64,000 nt of DNA from Elmis aenea. Taxonomy: Eukaryota; Arthropoda; Insecta; Coleoptera; Elmidae. Location: the NCBI GenBank assembly GCA_947652605.1, contig OX393577.1, positions 51,311,494-51,375,493 on the forward strand. Reading direction: 5' to 3'. Position numbers and translations under genes: made by a program. Shown here in pieces: positions 54,106-64,000 of this stretch; within the stretch, counting starts at the first letter, position 1, and the number at the start of each line of letters is the position of its first letter. A model generated the notes under the pieces. That model worked only from the letters and a program-made list of their open reading frames with translations, did no database searches and was not told where the DNA came from.

Positions 54106-55300
54106 CAGCGTTTCCCAAAATGAGTTTCGCGAAACTCTGGGGTTCTATAGAAAAATTCAGACGATTCGCGTGTTTGTTGGTGTGCAAGCAGAGTTAATGG
54201 GCCTTTCGGATAAAGTTTTCCTCTTAGGGTAGATGTAAGGATGCGAAGTGTAAGTGACCACCCGGTGGTCCAGAAACGATTTTTTTTTTACTGCATGAAT
54301 TAACGATATTTTAAGAATATTTTTAAATATGAGAGGACAATAATGTGTCAATCAGCTGATATTAATTTAGCAATAACAATGTCTTTATGCAAAGAGCAGG
54401 GTTGCCAACATTGCGCCTATGCTGACCCTAAATTATTATTTTAAAATTTAAAAAGATTAAGTTGAATCGTTTTGTAACATTATGAAGACATAATTTCTAA
54501 AATAAGATTTATTTTTTAAATAATATAGCATAATTCTCGGCCTTTTTAGATCATAGTAATTGCGAAGCAAAACTTTTTTTTGATGATGCAAACTTTTACA
54601 AAACATCTAGATACATTATTCATTATTATTAAATCATAACATTAAATAATACCTTAAAAATGATGTCTTTGTAAATTAATGAATAGACTATTAGCAGATA
54701 ATTTTCTTTGAAAATAAGTAATTTTCTGAAACAACTACATTTATTTTTATATTTCATAACACAATGTTAAAAAAATTATTACTTAAAAGATAGCAGACTA
54801 GCATGAAACCAAATTTTAATTAAAAATACAAATTTTACTTCCAAAAATTGTATTTTTCCCACTTTGCGCTTTTTTTTTACCAACAGCCTTACCTTAGGAG
54901 TTAACCTGAAGAATTTTATTAAAAACGCTAACCTCGAAGAATGATCGCCAAACCTGAACGAAGTCTTCGGGTCAAAATGACAGTGTTGGCAAAATGCGAG
55001 TGATAGCAATTAAAAAACAATTTGTTGTTTGTATCCTATGGCCCCTTATCCTTATCTCATTGGTCCGTGTTCACCGCATCTGCTGCGCCCCCGATTGCTA
55101 CGCCACTGAACAAATTTGTTTTTCTTAATTAACATTGTATCAATTAACTAATGCCCAATAAAACAATGTGTATTAATAAAACAATTTTTGTTTTGTCTTT
55201 ATGAAATTGAAAAATGGGGGTATAATATAGATATGGTTGGGGGTTTGCCATTTTTGGAAAATGTGTAGGGGTTCCGCGACATAAAGTTTGGAAACCGCTG
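54106..55300. mobile_element. hAT-like element with CAGCGTTTCCCAAA ends
   Basis: The left end CAGCGTTTCCCAAAATGAG and inverted right end CAGCGGTTTCCAAACTTTATG share the subterminal CGCGAAACTCTGGGGTTCT/CGCGGAACCCCT block. The 8-bp flanks ATCTAGAC and GTATATAC agree at only 5 positions, so the duplication is decayed or the limits differ. No transposase frame. The interior includes TGCTGCGCCCCCGATTGCTA (about 55081), resembling part of another hAT end. Confidence 0.65.
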
Positions 55301-55307
55301 GTATATA

Positions 55308-55893
55308 CAATGAAGTTTTTTTTTAAGTAATAAATAGGGTAATTAAATTTTGTACTGTATTTATTCATTTTACTTATACATAGATTGATATAAAATTCAA
55401 TCTGATAATGTGATAACTAAGTTCTGTTGTATAAAGCTCTGGCAAACTTTAACAGTTGATTAATTCTTTGTAACTAAGCAATACCCAGAAACTACTATGA
55501 ACGCGACATTTACCACTCTTTTATTTTTGAATAAATGTTTAGTAAACAAACATGATCGTTTGTAAGAGAAATAAGTTTAATAAAAAATCATTTACCTATC
55601 TTTCGTAGAAGTGCTGCATCAATTTTAAGACTCTCGTCTCTACATCAATAGTAATCGTATTTAAAAAAACAAAACTGAGATTGATATAGGGTCCCTAGTC
55701 TTAATACGATATTTATCTTAAGAAAATACGTGCTTTTTATTTAAACGTAGTAATATTATTAAATTAATAACTTAAATAGTTCAAACAATATTATTTGTAG
55801 TTGGCTTGTGAAAGAAACCAAAATTTAAAAACTAATTTTATATGTATTATAGTTTTTACTACATCATTGCTGCCCTATACTGTCTATGCAATG
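55308..55893. other. AT-rich sequence
   Basis: Nothing recognised. Confidence 0.4.
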
Positions 55894-55895
55894 TA

Positions 55896-56388
55896 CAGGG
55901 TGGACCAAATGCGAATGTTTTACGGGGTATCTCGGTTACCGTAATAGTTGGCGAACATCTGATGTAGGTCTTTTGGGCTATTTTTTGAGAAAAGAACACC
56001 TGTGTTATCAGCTTTCTTATATCGCTTTTCATTTTGGCACTACAGACGAAAAATGAAATTTCATAATTTTTGAAAATTTACTGTAATTTTTTTATTCCAT
56101 GAAATAAAACAAATTTTAATGTTATTATAAAAATCTGCAAAAAATTTACGAAATAAGGTTAATTTTGCAAAAATAAAAGTTTGTAACATTTTGTTGTTTT
56201 AATAAAAGTAGTTTACCTACAACAAATTTTCAAAAGTCATTTTTCGTCTTTAGTGCCAAAATGGAAAGAGATATAGAAATCTGATGACATGGGCGTTGTT
56301 TCCTCAAAAAATACTCCAAGAGACCGATCTCAGATTTTCGCTTACTATTACGGTAATCGAGATACCCCGTAAAACATTCGAATTTGTA
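55896..56388. mobile_element. Family F foldback element
   Basis: CAGGGTGGACCAAATGCGAA after TA (55894-55895). The right arm carries the complement of GAATGTTTTACGGGGTATCTCGGTTACCGTAATAG, but the final CCACCCTG is lost. Arms match for about 180 bp, including CTTTAGTGCCAAAATGGAAA and its inverse TTTTCATTTTGGCACTA. A related left end is at 31336. Confidence 0.75.
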
Positions 56389-56409
56389 TACTATCTGCAG
56401 TGATTTGAC

Positions 56410-56948
56410 CATAGGCGCCGACTTTCTAAACTCGCTAGGGGGGCAGGGGATAAATGTACGATGCACGAGTGTAACAAGTACCTACACCAGGGATGGCAAA
56501 TAGAATTTGATCAGTGTGCCAAAATAACATAAAATTTTATACAAATTTTTCCCGCTGGTAACATTTTCAAGACTAGTTAGGTTAGACCGCTGGTGACTTT
56601 TTCAACACAGAAAAAGATACTTAGCGTACTAATTTAAAAACAAATTTATTCATACAATTCTTTAGGGTGCCGTCGAAAATCTCTCAACTTTGGCACGCGT
56701 GCCACCTATTTGCCATCCCTGACTACACGATAGGTATTATTGGTACATAGTCTCAGAATGGACGAAAAAAGTATGGCACTAAATAAGTTGTGCTCGAACT
56801 CGAACGTGATATGTGCTATATGGCATAATTTAAATGTGATTTGCATAAGTTAGCCTTTGCGATATCGCATCGCATGGGGGCAATGCCCCCCTAGTTTAAT
56901 CGGCACGGGGGCACGAGCCCCGTTGTCCCCGTGTAGTCGGCGCCTATG
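56410..56948. mobile_element. hAT-like element, 8-bp duplication GATTTGAC
   Basis: GATTTGAC at 56402-56409 and 56949-56956. CATAGGCGCCGAC is identical at both inverted ends, followed by G/C-rich subterminal blocks (CTAGGGGGGCAGGGG; GGGGGCACGAGCCCCGTTGTCCCCG). It is split by the smaller element at 56488-56721. Confidence 0.92.
56488..56721. mobile_element. Nested hAT-like MITE, 234 bp, 16-bp perfect TIRs
   Basis: CAGGGATGGCAAATAG at both inverted ends. Flanks ACCTACAC (56480-56487) and ACTACACG (56722-56729) match if one C has been lost, as for a slightly decayed 8-bp duplication. Non-coding. The terminus resembles that of the hAT at 31383. Confidence 0.75.
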
Positions 56949-56980
56949 GATTTGACTGATTTGACAGATAGTTACGTTAA

Positions 56981-57188
56981 CCCTAGAAGCCCAATCTACG
57001 TCATTTTGACGTACACTCCAACACATATTCGCGATCTCTTTCGCATGCTTGCTTAGATCGCCGTGACCATCCGAGCCAACTAGGTACATGCCCAGAGCTA
57101 ACAGGAGACAGCAGTCTCGCTTTGATAAGTGCCGCCATTTTGTTGTTATCGCAATGTTCACGTCGTTATGACGTATGTTTGGGCTTTG
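56981..57188. mobile_element. piggyBac-type MITE with TTAA target
   Basis: TTAA at 56977-56980 followed by CCCTAGAAGCCCAATCTACG, and TTTGGGCTTTG then TTAA at 57189-57192. The CCCTAGAA tip, TTAA target and inverted ACGTCATTTTGACG/CGTCGTTATGACGT blocks are characteristic of piggyBac ends. The right tip (expected TTCTAGGG) is decayed. At 208 bp it is non-autonomous. Confidence 0.8.
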
Positions 57189-57192
57189 TTAA

Positions 57193-58879
57193 CTTTTGCA
57201 CTTTTCGAATTTTCTGAATTATGTTTGACTTAAGTGATTTATGTTTTGGTTATCGCTCTAATTTTTTTTGCAATGTTATTGTATGTAAGTATTACATCGT
57301 TACCATTTCGTTAGTAGGTACTAGTATGTAAAAAATGTATTTATTTCGTTTACATACTTTTTTTTATAATCAATTCTATTTTAATTTTGTGAGAAAGATA
57401 AAATACGGGCAGAACCGTCTCTTTCTTTGTTGGCGCGTACTTTATCTGTCCAACAAATTAAAATTTAGTCTCTTACCTTAACACGCTATTGACCGGCTGT
57501 TTTATTTCTAGCCTTCGAATTTTGAACTTACATGAAGGTTTAATTATTTTTTTTAAAGAGCAATTTATGCATCCTTTTTGTACCACATAGTGGGCTAAAA
57601 TAAGGAAAAGTATAAAAATAGAACAACTTGTTATCGGTCAAAATGACACATCAAACAACACCTCAACTTCTAATGCACTTGATTGACACTGAATTATCTT
57701 CACCATCAACATTCTGGAACCATATAACTTTTTCCATTTGCATTATTCAGATAAAGATAGCTTGTTTATAAATAATTTAAGCCAGTTCCATTACATTCAA
57801 GTTATCTGAAAAAGTATGTATAGGAGCCGTGGTGTTGTCATATGCATAAATAAATTGTTTTTGTCTTATAAATTGCTTTGCCGATCCAATTTCTTAAATA
57901 TTTTGTTAATATATCGTACAATAATGGCGTAAGACATTTATAAACTTGTTTATAGTACAAACTCATTCGATTGTAACTTTGAGGATTTTGTCGACCGACT
58001 GAATCTGCACACCTTGTGAAAGTCACATCCTTTTAGTGGCTTCAACAGGCGTAAACAGTTTCTATTATTGCCGCTGCATGTAAAACAATAGACAATAACT
58101 CAAGTTGGCCATTTCGCCAATAATTAGATACATTTAAGTCGAAGTGAACGTAACAAAAGACGTTTAATACTTCCACAAAGCATAAAGTTGAAGTAAATTA
58201 CACGCCACCATGACACACGACTGTAAGGTGTAGCAAGTTCCCATGGCTACTGTTCGCCTTATTTGCATATCCTTTTTATGAATGAAAGTACTGAGCTGTG
58301 TGAGATTTTTCGTAATTAAAACAAGTAAACAATGACTCAAAGTAAGTTATACATTTAAATAAATCATATCGTGATTTCACAATAATTTCGTCATAATTAG
58401 TGGGGGATACAAGATTAATGGTTAATTGTTAATACAGTTTTCCACATTCGCACGATTCAGATCCCACAATTGTGGCTACAAATTGGTAATTATAGGAGGT
58501 CGAACGAATTGCACGCAATCTGAGTGAGGAACGACCTGTTAAAAAAAAAGAAATAAATCTCCGCATTGCAATTTATAACTTACATCTATTTATATCAAAT
58601 ATCCTCGATAAAACTTCTGTTGCATTTTATATTTTACCCAAATTATTTTATTACTTTATTTATTTAAATTAAATTTGGATTTGCTACCATCGACATGAAT
58701 TATTATTAACTCAATTTACATCATAATATAATGGAAAATTTTATCTGCAATAAATGAAACAGTTTTTTAATTAGCGGTTTCTCAAAAAATTCGTAATAAA
58801 AGTTGGTGCATGACTTAAAATTAGTTTTACGATGAACAAAAGTCTATAAAAATTGCAATGACACTAGATTTTAGCTATA
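57193..58879. other. AT-rich sequence, no gene recognised
   Basis: No supported feature. 57400-57660 contains TTGACCGG/GGTCAAAATGAC words, but no paired ends were found. Confidence 0.4.
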
Positions 58880-59614
58880 TAGGGTGTTTCATAATTGAAT
58901 GCTGATCCTTAAGGGTATTATTCCTTGGATGATTTTAAGAAAAAAAGTTCATATCAATGTAGGTCCGCAACCGCCGTATTTTTGAGATACAGGGTGTTAA
59001 AACTTAAAAGTTGAAAAAAATATCGGTTTTTTCGTAATATTTTTGATGCAACTTTAAATATTTTTTTGAATTTTAGTAGGTACTAACTAGGCATAAAAAC
59101 ACATTTTTTTCAGAAAAAAAAATTGTTCTTTTTCTACCCATGGCGTCCGTACTAACATGTCCTTAAATATTTTTAATGAAAAAAAAGATATGCCACTGTT
59201 TGTTTTCAAAGTAAATGTTATTTTTATAATTTTGCTTTATCTCTAAGTAAAAATGGCCTCTTGACTTTTTTTTTGTCCGACGAGCGGTTTTCGAGTAAAA
59301 AATTAAAAGGCTATTATATTAGGTACTCTTGAAGAGTAAAAGACTACATTTCACTTTAGTTTTAATTTTTAATAATCAAGTAAATACATTCAAGGACATG
59401 TTAGTACGGACGCCATTGGTAGAAACAGAACAATTTTTTTTCTGAAAAAAATGTGTTTTTGTACCCAGTTAGCACCTACCTACTAAAATTCAAAAAACAC
59501 CCTGTATGTGAAAAATACGGCGGTTGCGGACCTACATTGATATGAACTTTTTTTCTTAAAATCACCCAAGGAATAACACCCTTAAGGATCAGCATTCAAT
59601 TATGAAACACCCTG
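58880..59614. mobile_element. Family G foldback element, about 735 bp
   Basis: TAGGGTGTTTCATAATTGAA at the left and its inverse GAAACACCCTG at 59614. The arms match almost throughout (CCTTAAGGGTATTATTCCTTG, GTAGGTCCGCAACCGCCGTA, CATGGCGTCCGTACTAACAT/CCATTGGTAG with TGTTAGTACGGACG), leaving only a short spacer near 59200-59330. An internal GAGATACAGGGTGTTAAAAC (58984) repeats the terminal word. Confidence 0.8.
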
Positions 59615-61166
59615 TATTGAAAACATTCGCGAGAACAAAATGCCCTTGCTTTAAGTGTCACAAAAAATGTCAAGGAAAAAAGTTGTTTAGAATTAAAAAT
59701 ATGACTAAATATAAAATTTTACGTTAAATTCGCAATTTTCAGTGTTATAGTAATTTTAACATTCACCAAATCTGCACAAATAGAAACATTTTTTATTATC
59801 GATTTCTCAGAAAATTTTGTTTAGAAAAGTTGGTACATGACCTAACACTAATTTTGCGATAAAAAAAGTTTAATATAAATTCATATGACGCTAGATTTAC
59901 CTAAGCGATTTTAGAAATATCTTAAAATTAGTTTTAGACCTTGCACCAATTTCTATCAATAATGAAATTTTTGAAAAATCGGTGGAAAAGTACATTTCCA
60001 TTTGTCGCAGACAGATTTCGCAAAGACAACTTATACTGAAATTTATTTATAAATCAAGTTATATTCCAAGGTATATTTTTAACACGCAAAGCTAAATAGT
60101 ACTTGTAAAATTTTCTTTATTTATCTGAATAGCATTCTTCAGCACTATATGTCTGACAAATTTATGTGGTTCTGACATGATTCTAGTATAATAGAAATTC
60201 TGTGACGTAACTCTAAAATTATTTGACCTTGTTTCAATTGTTTTTAAATTTTGTTATCATTTGAACTCCTCTCGTTCTAGTAAAGTTTTCTCAAATTCAT
60301 TAATTTCGTAAATCAAAGTTCAATGAAGTATGAACTGTTTCCGTGTACGAAAACATAAAGAGGTTTTATATCTGCTGATTGATATCTTATTACAACATAT
60401 CCTAGATAGACAGTTAAGCCAAACATATTTTCAGCAATTTTATGGCTAAATATAAAGGAAAACAAGAAAAAGGTAACATAAAATTTTGTAAATTTAATAT
60501 ATACGAGTGTAAAAATGACGAATATAAAACAGCAATATAAAATTTTATCTGTTTATATCTGTTACAGAAGATTGCTACCATTTTACTTTTCTCTTGTGAA
60601 TGAACAAAGTAATAAAGTAGCAGATAAGATTGCCAAATTAAGTTTTTTCGATTTAAGGTTGATATTATATTTGACAAACAATGCTGTAAATATTTTCTCA
60701 TAACATTTGAATAACCTTTCTTTATTTTTATATGAACGTAATGGATTTCAAAAACTTCATATTACTAAGTTCTTCAAAGACGAGCATGCATTATAGAATT
60801 TCTCTTTTGCTTTATACTGTGTATCTTTCTAGTGCGTATTTTCGTCATATATCAATTATTATTGAATATATTATAAAATCAGTTTTTATGTTAAGCTGTT
60901 TAAAATAACTAATTGCAATACCCAAAACTATTAGGAGTATTTTTTAACTGTACTAAGTGTTATTTGAGTCTGCCAACACGTAATGATATTACCTTAAATT
61001 AGTTTAAATATAACAGCACCCTGTGTAAATTTATTTTTTTACGTTTTGAATGAAACTGTCTTAAAATCTCATGAGTATACTGTACTTAAAATTAACAGTT
61101 CTTGAGTTATTCAAGTTTTTTTAAGTGTTTATATACTTGTGCATACATAGAACTTCAATAAAGTAC
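59615..61166. other. AT-rich sequence, no gene recognised
   Basis: No supported feature. Confidence 0.4.
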
Positions 61167-61400
61167 AGGGTGAATATTATGTTCCAGGCCGATGTTGTTT
61201 TTGAATAACCCGGAAATGAATCACATTTTTTTTAATTTGGATTTTTTTATTCAACAGTAGGCTTATGACAATTATGTATGGAATATGACATCGCTCAAGT
61301 GACCACCTCTGGCAGCGTTACAAATGCCTGTTCTTTTAATCATATTTTTCATGATTCTCGCACGTTTCGCGTGTTATTTCCGCAATTTCATGTCGAAAGG
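61167..61400 (-). pseudogene. DDE transposase C-terminal remnant and terminal repeat
   Basis: The minus strand reads ARIMKNMIKRTGICNAARGG then HLSDVIFHT and stop (about 61367-61278), matching the last residues of insect Tc1-mariner-like DDE transposases (GGHL.DVIFH). Beyond it the element ends with the inverse of CAGGGTGAATATTATGTTCC at 61167. Only the C-terminal tail and right end survive, and family H abuts it. Confidence 0.65.
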
Positions 61401-62470
61401 TTGGTCCACTTTTTAGTAGCAGTACTTTAACAGTCGATACAAAAACTCATTTTAAAGCGAATATTCCATATCAACATGCGTCCATAAACGCTTCATTTCA
61501 AAGATACAGGGTGTTGAAATTTTCGAAAAAATAACGATAATGTTTAACCGTTTCTCAATCAGTTGATATATTTAAACCAAATTTGGTATACACCACCTTA
61601 CGGGTTACCACAATTGGTAAAAATTTCAAGTCCCACAAGCAACCAGTGGCTGAGTTGTGGGGGTTCAGTTTCAATAAATTTTATAGATAAAAAACTAGTA
61701 CGGACCTGTTCAAAATCAAACTCGCTTGTTTTTGGGTAGAACATTTTATTCTAAACAAAAAGTGTCTCTTGCGTTTTCTTTGTATCTGCCACTGTTTGGC
61801 GAGAAATTTGATTTATTTTACTATTTTCGCGAAAAATTTGTTCATAAGTTCGATCTAAAAATATAGCTAATATTCGAATAAAAAAAATATTACCGATTTT
61901 TGCAGTTTTTAATACCAGAACATATAAAAAACCAGGGAAGAAGTTCCGCTAAATTTACGATTAATGAGCATTTACTCTGCAAGTTGCAATTTTCTGCTTT
62001 TCGCGATTTTTTTAGACCGAACTTAAGAGCAAATTTTTCGCGAAAATAGTAAAATAAATCAAATTCTGCGCCAAACGGTGGCAGATACGAAGAAAAGTGA
62101 AAAGACAGTTTTTGTTTAGAATAAATTGTTCTACCCATAAACAAGTTCAAGTTTGATTTTGAATAGGACCGTACTAGTTTTTTTATAAATTGATTGAAAC
62201 TGAACCCCCACAACTCCGCCATTGGTTGCTTGTGGTACTTGAAATTTTCACAGATTGTATAGTAACATGTAAGATAGTGCTGTATACCAAAGTTGGTTTA
62301 AATATTTACTGGATGAGAAACGGTTAAACATTATCATTATATTTAAAAATTAAAATGTCAACACCCTGTATCTTTAAAATGAAGGGTTTTTGGCCCATGT
62401 TGATATGGAATATTCGCTTTAAAATAAGTTTTTCTATCGACTTCTACTAAAAAGTGGTCCACCCTGTATA
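61397..62470. mobile_element. Family H foldback element, arms of about 480 bp
   Basis: The right end AAAAGTGGTCCACCCTG (62467) is matched by GGTTGGTCCACTTTTTAGTAG at the left, whose CAGGGT tip is lost. The arms pair through ATTCCATATCAACATGCG, ACCGTTTCTCAATCAG, AAGCAACCAGTGGCTGAGTT and TTTGGCGAGAAATTTGATTT. The core (61850-62030) is unpaired. Minus-strand ORF 62222-61890 spans arm and core and is not a gene. Confidence 0.75.
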
Positions 62471-63138
62471 TTAAATATTATAGGAGAGATATGACGTAAA
62501 AGTTATGTGTCGGTAGGCTTGAACAATACACTCGGTTTATTTAAGATAAATTTTGATTTATGCAATTAATGATTTCAAGCAACTTTCAAGTTAAACTTTG
62601 TAGTCTGCTATTTTATAAATGAGATATAAAGAAAATGTGCACTATATGGACACCCTGTATTTAAATTAATGTTTAAACTAATGCATAAAACACGTTTGCG
62701 TCAAAAAGTGAGTTAAACGAGTATTTGCTACAATTTATACATATCGTGAGATTGTTTGTAATTATAAATCTGCATAAAGACATCTTTATTATAGTATAAA
62801 GGTGTCTTGCGCTGCACGTCTATTACTAATATATCATTAATACCTACATTATCTTATAAATTTATTGACAGAATTTAAAAAAATCACGTGAACAGCTCAG
62901 TAATATTATGCAATATTTATGCAGTTAATTGTACTTCGTATTATAATCAAACTATGCATTAAATTTATCAAACAATTTAATTACCAGTGCAATAAATTAC
63001 TCTGCATGCGTTGTTTCTTGAACTGTTTATAAATTGCACTATTAATCCACGTATAATTGGCTCTTGGAGAGTGTTTAGCAACGAGAGAGATAAATTTGCA
63101 GTTTATAACGTGATACTAACTAAAATAAGTATTATAAG
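62471..63138. other. AT-rich sequence with an isolated element end
   Basis: ATGGACACCCTG at about 62659 is a lone CAGGGTG-type end. No gene recognised. Confidence 0.4.
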
Positions 63139-63583
63139 CAGGGTAGATAAAAATCATGATTTTTTTTTAAAAATCAAAAAAATCGATTTATTTGATTTAA
63201 ATCAGATTTTTTTGGTTTAAATCAAATGTACCATATTATCGAGTATAGTGATATATTCACATGCTATTTCTGTTTTGTGCTAATATATTTAATAACCAAT
63301 ATATTTAATTCATTGGTAAATTTTTGTCAAAATGAAAAATTAAATATAATGATTAAGAATTTTGAAAAATCAGTGCTAAATGGTGATCTTTAATTAATTA
63401 TATACAGGGTGAGTCATTAGTGCGGGATCGGTCGATTGTGGCTAAACGGCTTGAGATATGAAGTTAAATCAAATACTATTTTATACAGGTTTTTCTAAAC
63501 AACACAATAAAAATATTTTCAAATATACAGGGTGAGTCACCTTTCTGGAACTAATAGTAACTTTTATATTTCAAATACAACAC
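63139..63583. mobile_element. Second copy of the GATTTAAATC hAT family, truncated
   Basis: CAGGGTAGATAAAAATCATG and the following sequence match the inverse of 47531 back to about 47080, including both CAGGGTGAGTCA copies and ATTCATTGGTAAATTTTTGTC. The match ends near 63583, so the other end is deleted. Position for position it confirms the family at 46783-47531. Confidence 0.8.
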
Positions 63584-64000
63584 CCAATTTTTTATTTAAT
63601 ATTTTTGACCGCCCTAATTTTAAATTTGCATCAATATAAAATACTAAAGGTTTTTATAAGGCGTTGTAAAAAAAATTAATTTTCTAAATTATTCAAGGTT
63701 TTAAGTCTTTATTTAAAAAATTCTTTTGAAGTTATTTTGAAGTACAGAGTTTTAATTTGGTATGGACATGCAGAAAAAATTTCTCTGTTCGCTCGATATG
63801 AAAAAATTTGAATCACACATACAGGAGTGTTTATAAATAGGTGGCAACTTTCATGATTTTCAAAAGCTCGTAACTCGATTTTTTCAAATGCGAACCCCTG
63901 TATTTTTTATGTCATCGAATTCGTCTTTAAAAGAGCTTCATATTTAGTTAAGTATGTCCTATACCCAAAACTCATACTTTTCGAGATATTCGACATTTTT
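63584..64000. other. AT-rich sequence with a possible element start at the window edge
   Basis: ACAGGAGTGTTTATAAATAG at about 63822 followed by AAAGCTCGTAACTCGA and ATTTTTCGAGATATT-like words resembles the start of a CAGGGTG-type element that runs off the window. Confidence 0.3.

Noticed and set aside
60414..60703. Overlapping ORFs of 95 and 62 codons on opposite strands
   Set aside because: AT-rich composition, hydrophobic low-complexity translation, no conserved motif visible.
1..64000. tRNA, rRNA or LTR-retrotransposon features
   Set aside because: No cloverleaf with conserved A and B boxes, no rRNA-like block and no paired LTRs with primer-binding site were recognised by eye; a tRNAscan or LTR search could overturn this.

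Overview
The window is AT-rich arthropod, most likely insect, nuclear DNA and is dominated by transposable elements, many nested inside one another. The evidence is a full-length Jockey-type non-LTR retrotransposon, three mariner copies, a piggyBac-type TTAA element, several 5'-truncated LINE tails, hAT-like elements with 8-bp target duplications, and many TA-flanked elements ending in CAGGGTG. Insect is inferred from this mixture; I cannot name the order. No complete host gene is recognisable. Possible host signals are a 31-bp micro-exon candidate (48658-48688), a tandemly duplicated segment whose reading frame survived an 18-nt indel (44980-45430), a 67-codon ORF with a C-terminal hydrophobic segment behind a 50-bp tandem repeat (12409-12774), a signal-peptide-like open segment (30498-30709) and a GC-rich block (40326-40560). 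The window could lie in long introns or between genes.

Layout. 1-3340: two minisatellites of about 15 bp period, a possible hAT end and a truncated Jockey fragment with a perfect 13-bp target duplication. 3341-8132: an intact Jockey element (ORF1 with zinc knuckles, ORF2 with endonuclease and reverse transcriptase, TAATG junction) sitting in a decayed DDE transposon. 8133-16500: a LINE tail with a 13-bp duplication, a foldback element with minisatellite arms, a small ORF, three copies of a CCTGAAGATG motif and a MITE (A1). 16503-18440: two nested hAT elements. 18441-27850: DDE transposase debris, a foldback element and a LINE-in-minisatellite-in-LINE nest. 27854-30255: a chimeric DDE element carrying the start of its transposase, interrupted by a mariner with perfect 28-bp TIRs. 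31336-33441: at least four nested insertions. 34582-37045: a second chimeric element with a hAT MITE inside. 38700-43100: two decayed mariners, one interrupted by a hairpin retroposon with a 15-bp duplication, plus a 275-bp hAT element and a LINE fragment. 44980-48300: the coding-like duplication and further TIR and hAT elements. 48600-64000: transposase remnants, a 1.5-kb foldback MITE (A2), a LINE 3' end, nested hAT elements, a piggyBac MITE and foldback elements.

Two cross-cutting patterns stand out. First, four unrelated-looking minisatellites share a period of 14-16 bp and a degenerate 9-mer that aligns as ARYTSNNCG (AATTCACCG, AATTGCTCG, AACTGGGCG, AGTTGGCCG); one of them forms the inverted arms of a foldback element. 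Second, several hAT-like families each carry a different, mostly self-complementary word repeated near one or both ends. Both look like arrays of protein-binding sites that diversified between families. This is inference from reading the sequence; all boundaries were read by eye, and superfamily calls rest on TIR and target-duplication structure plus recognisable protein motifs.
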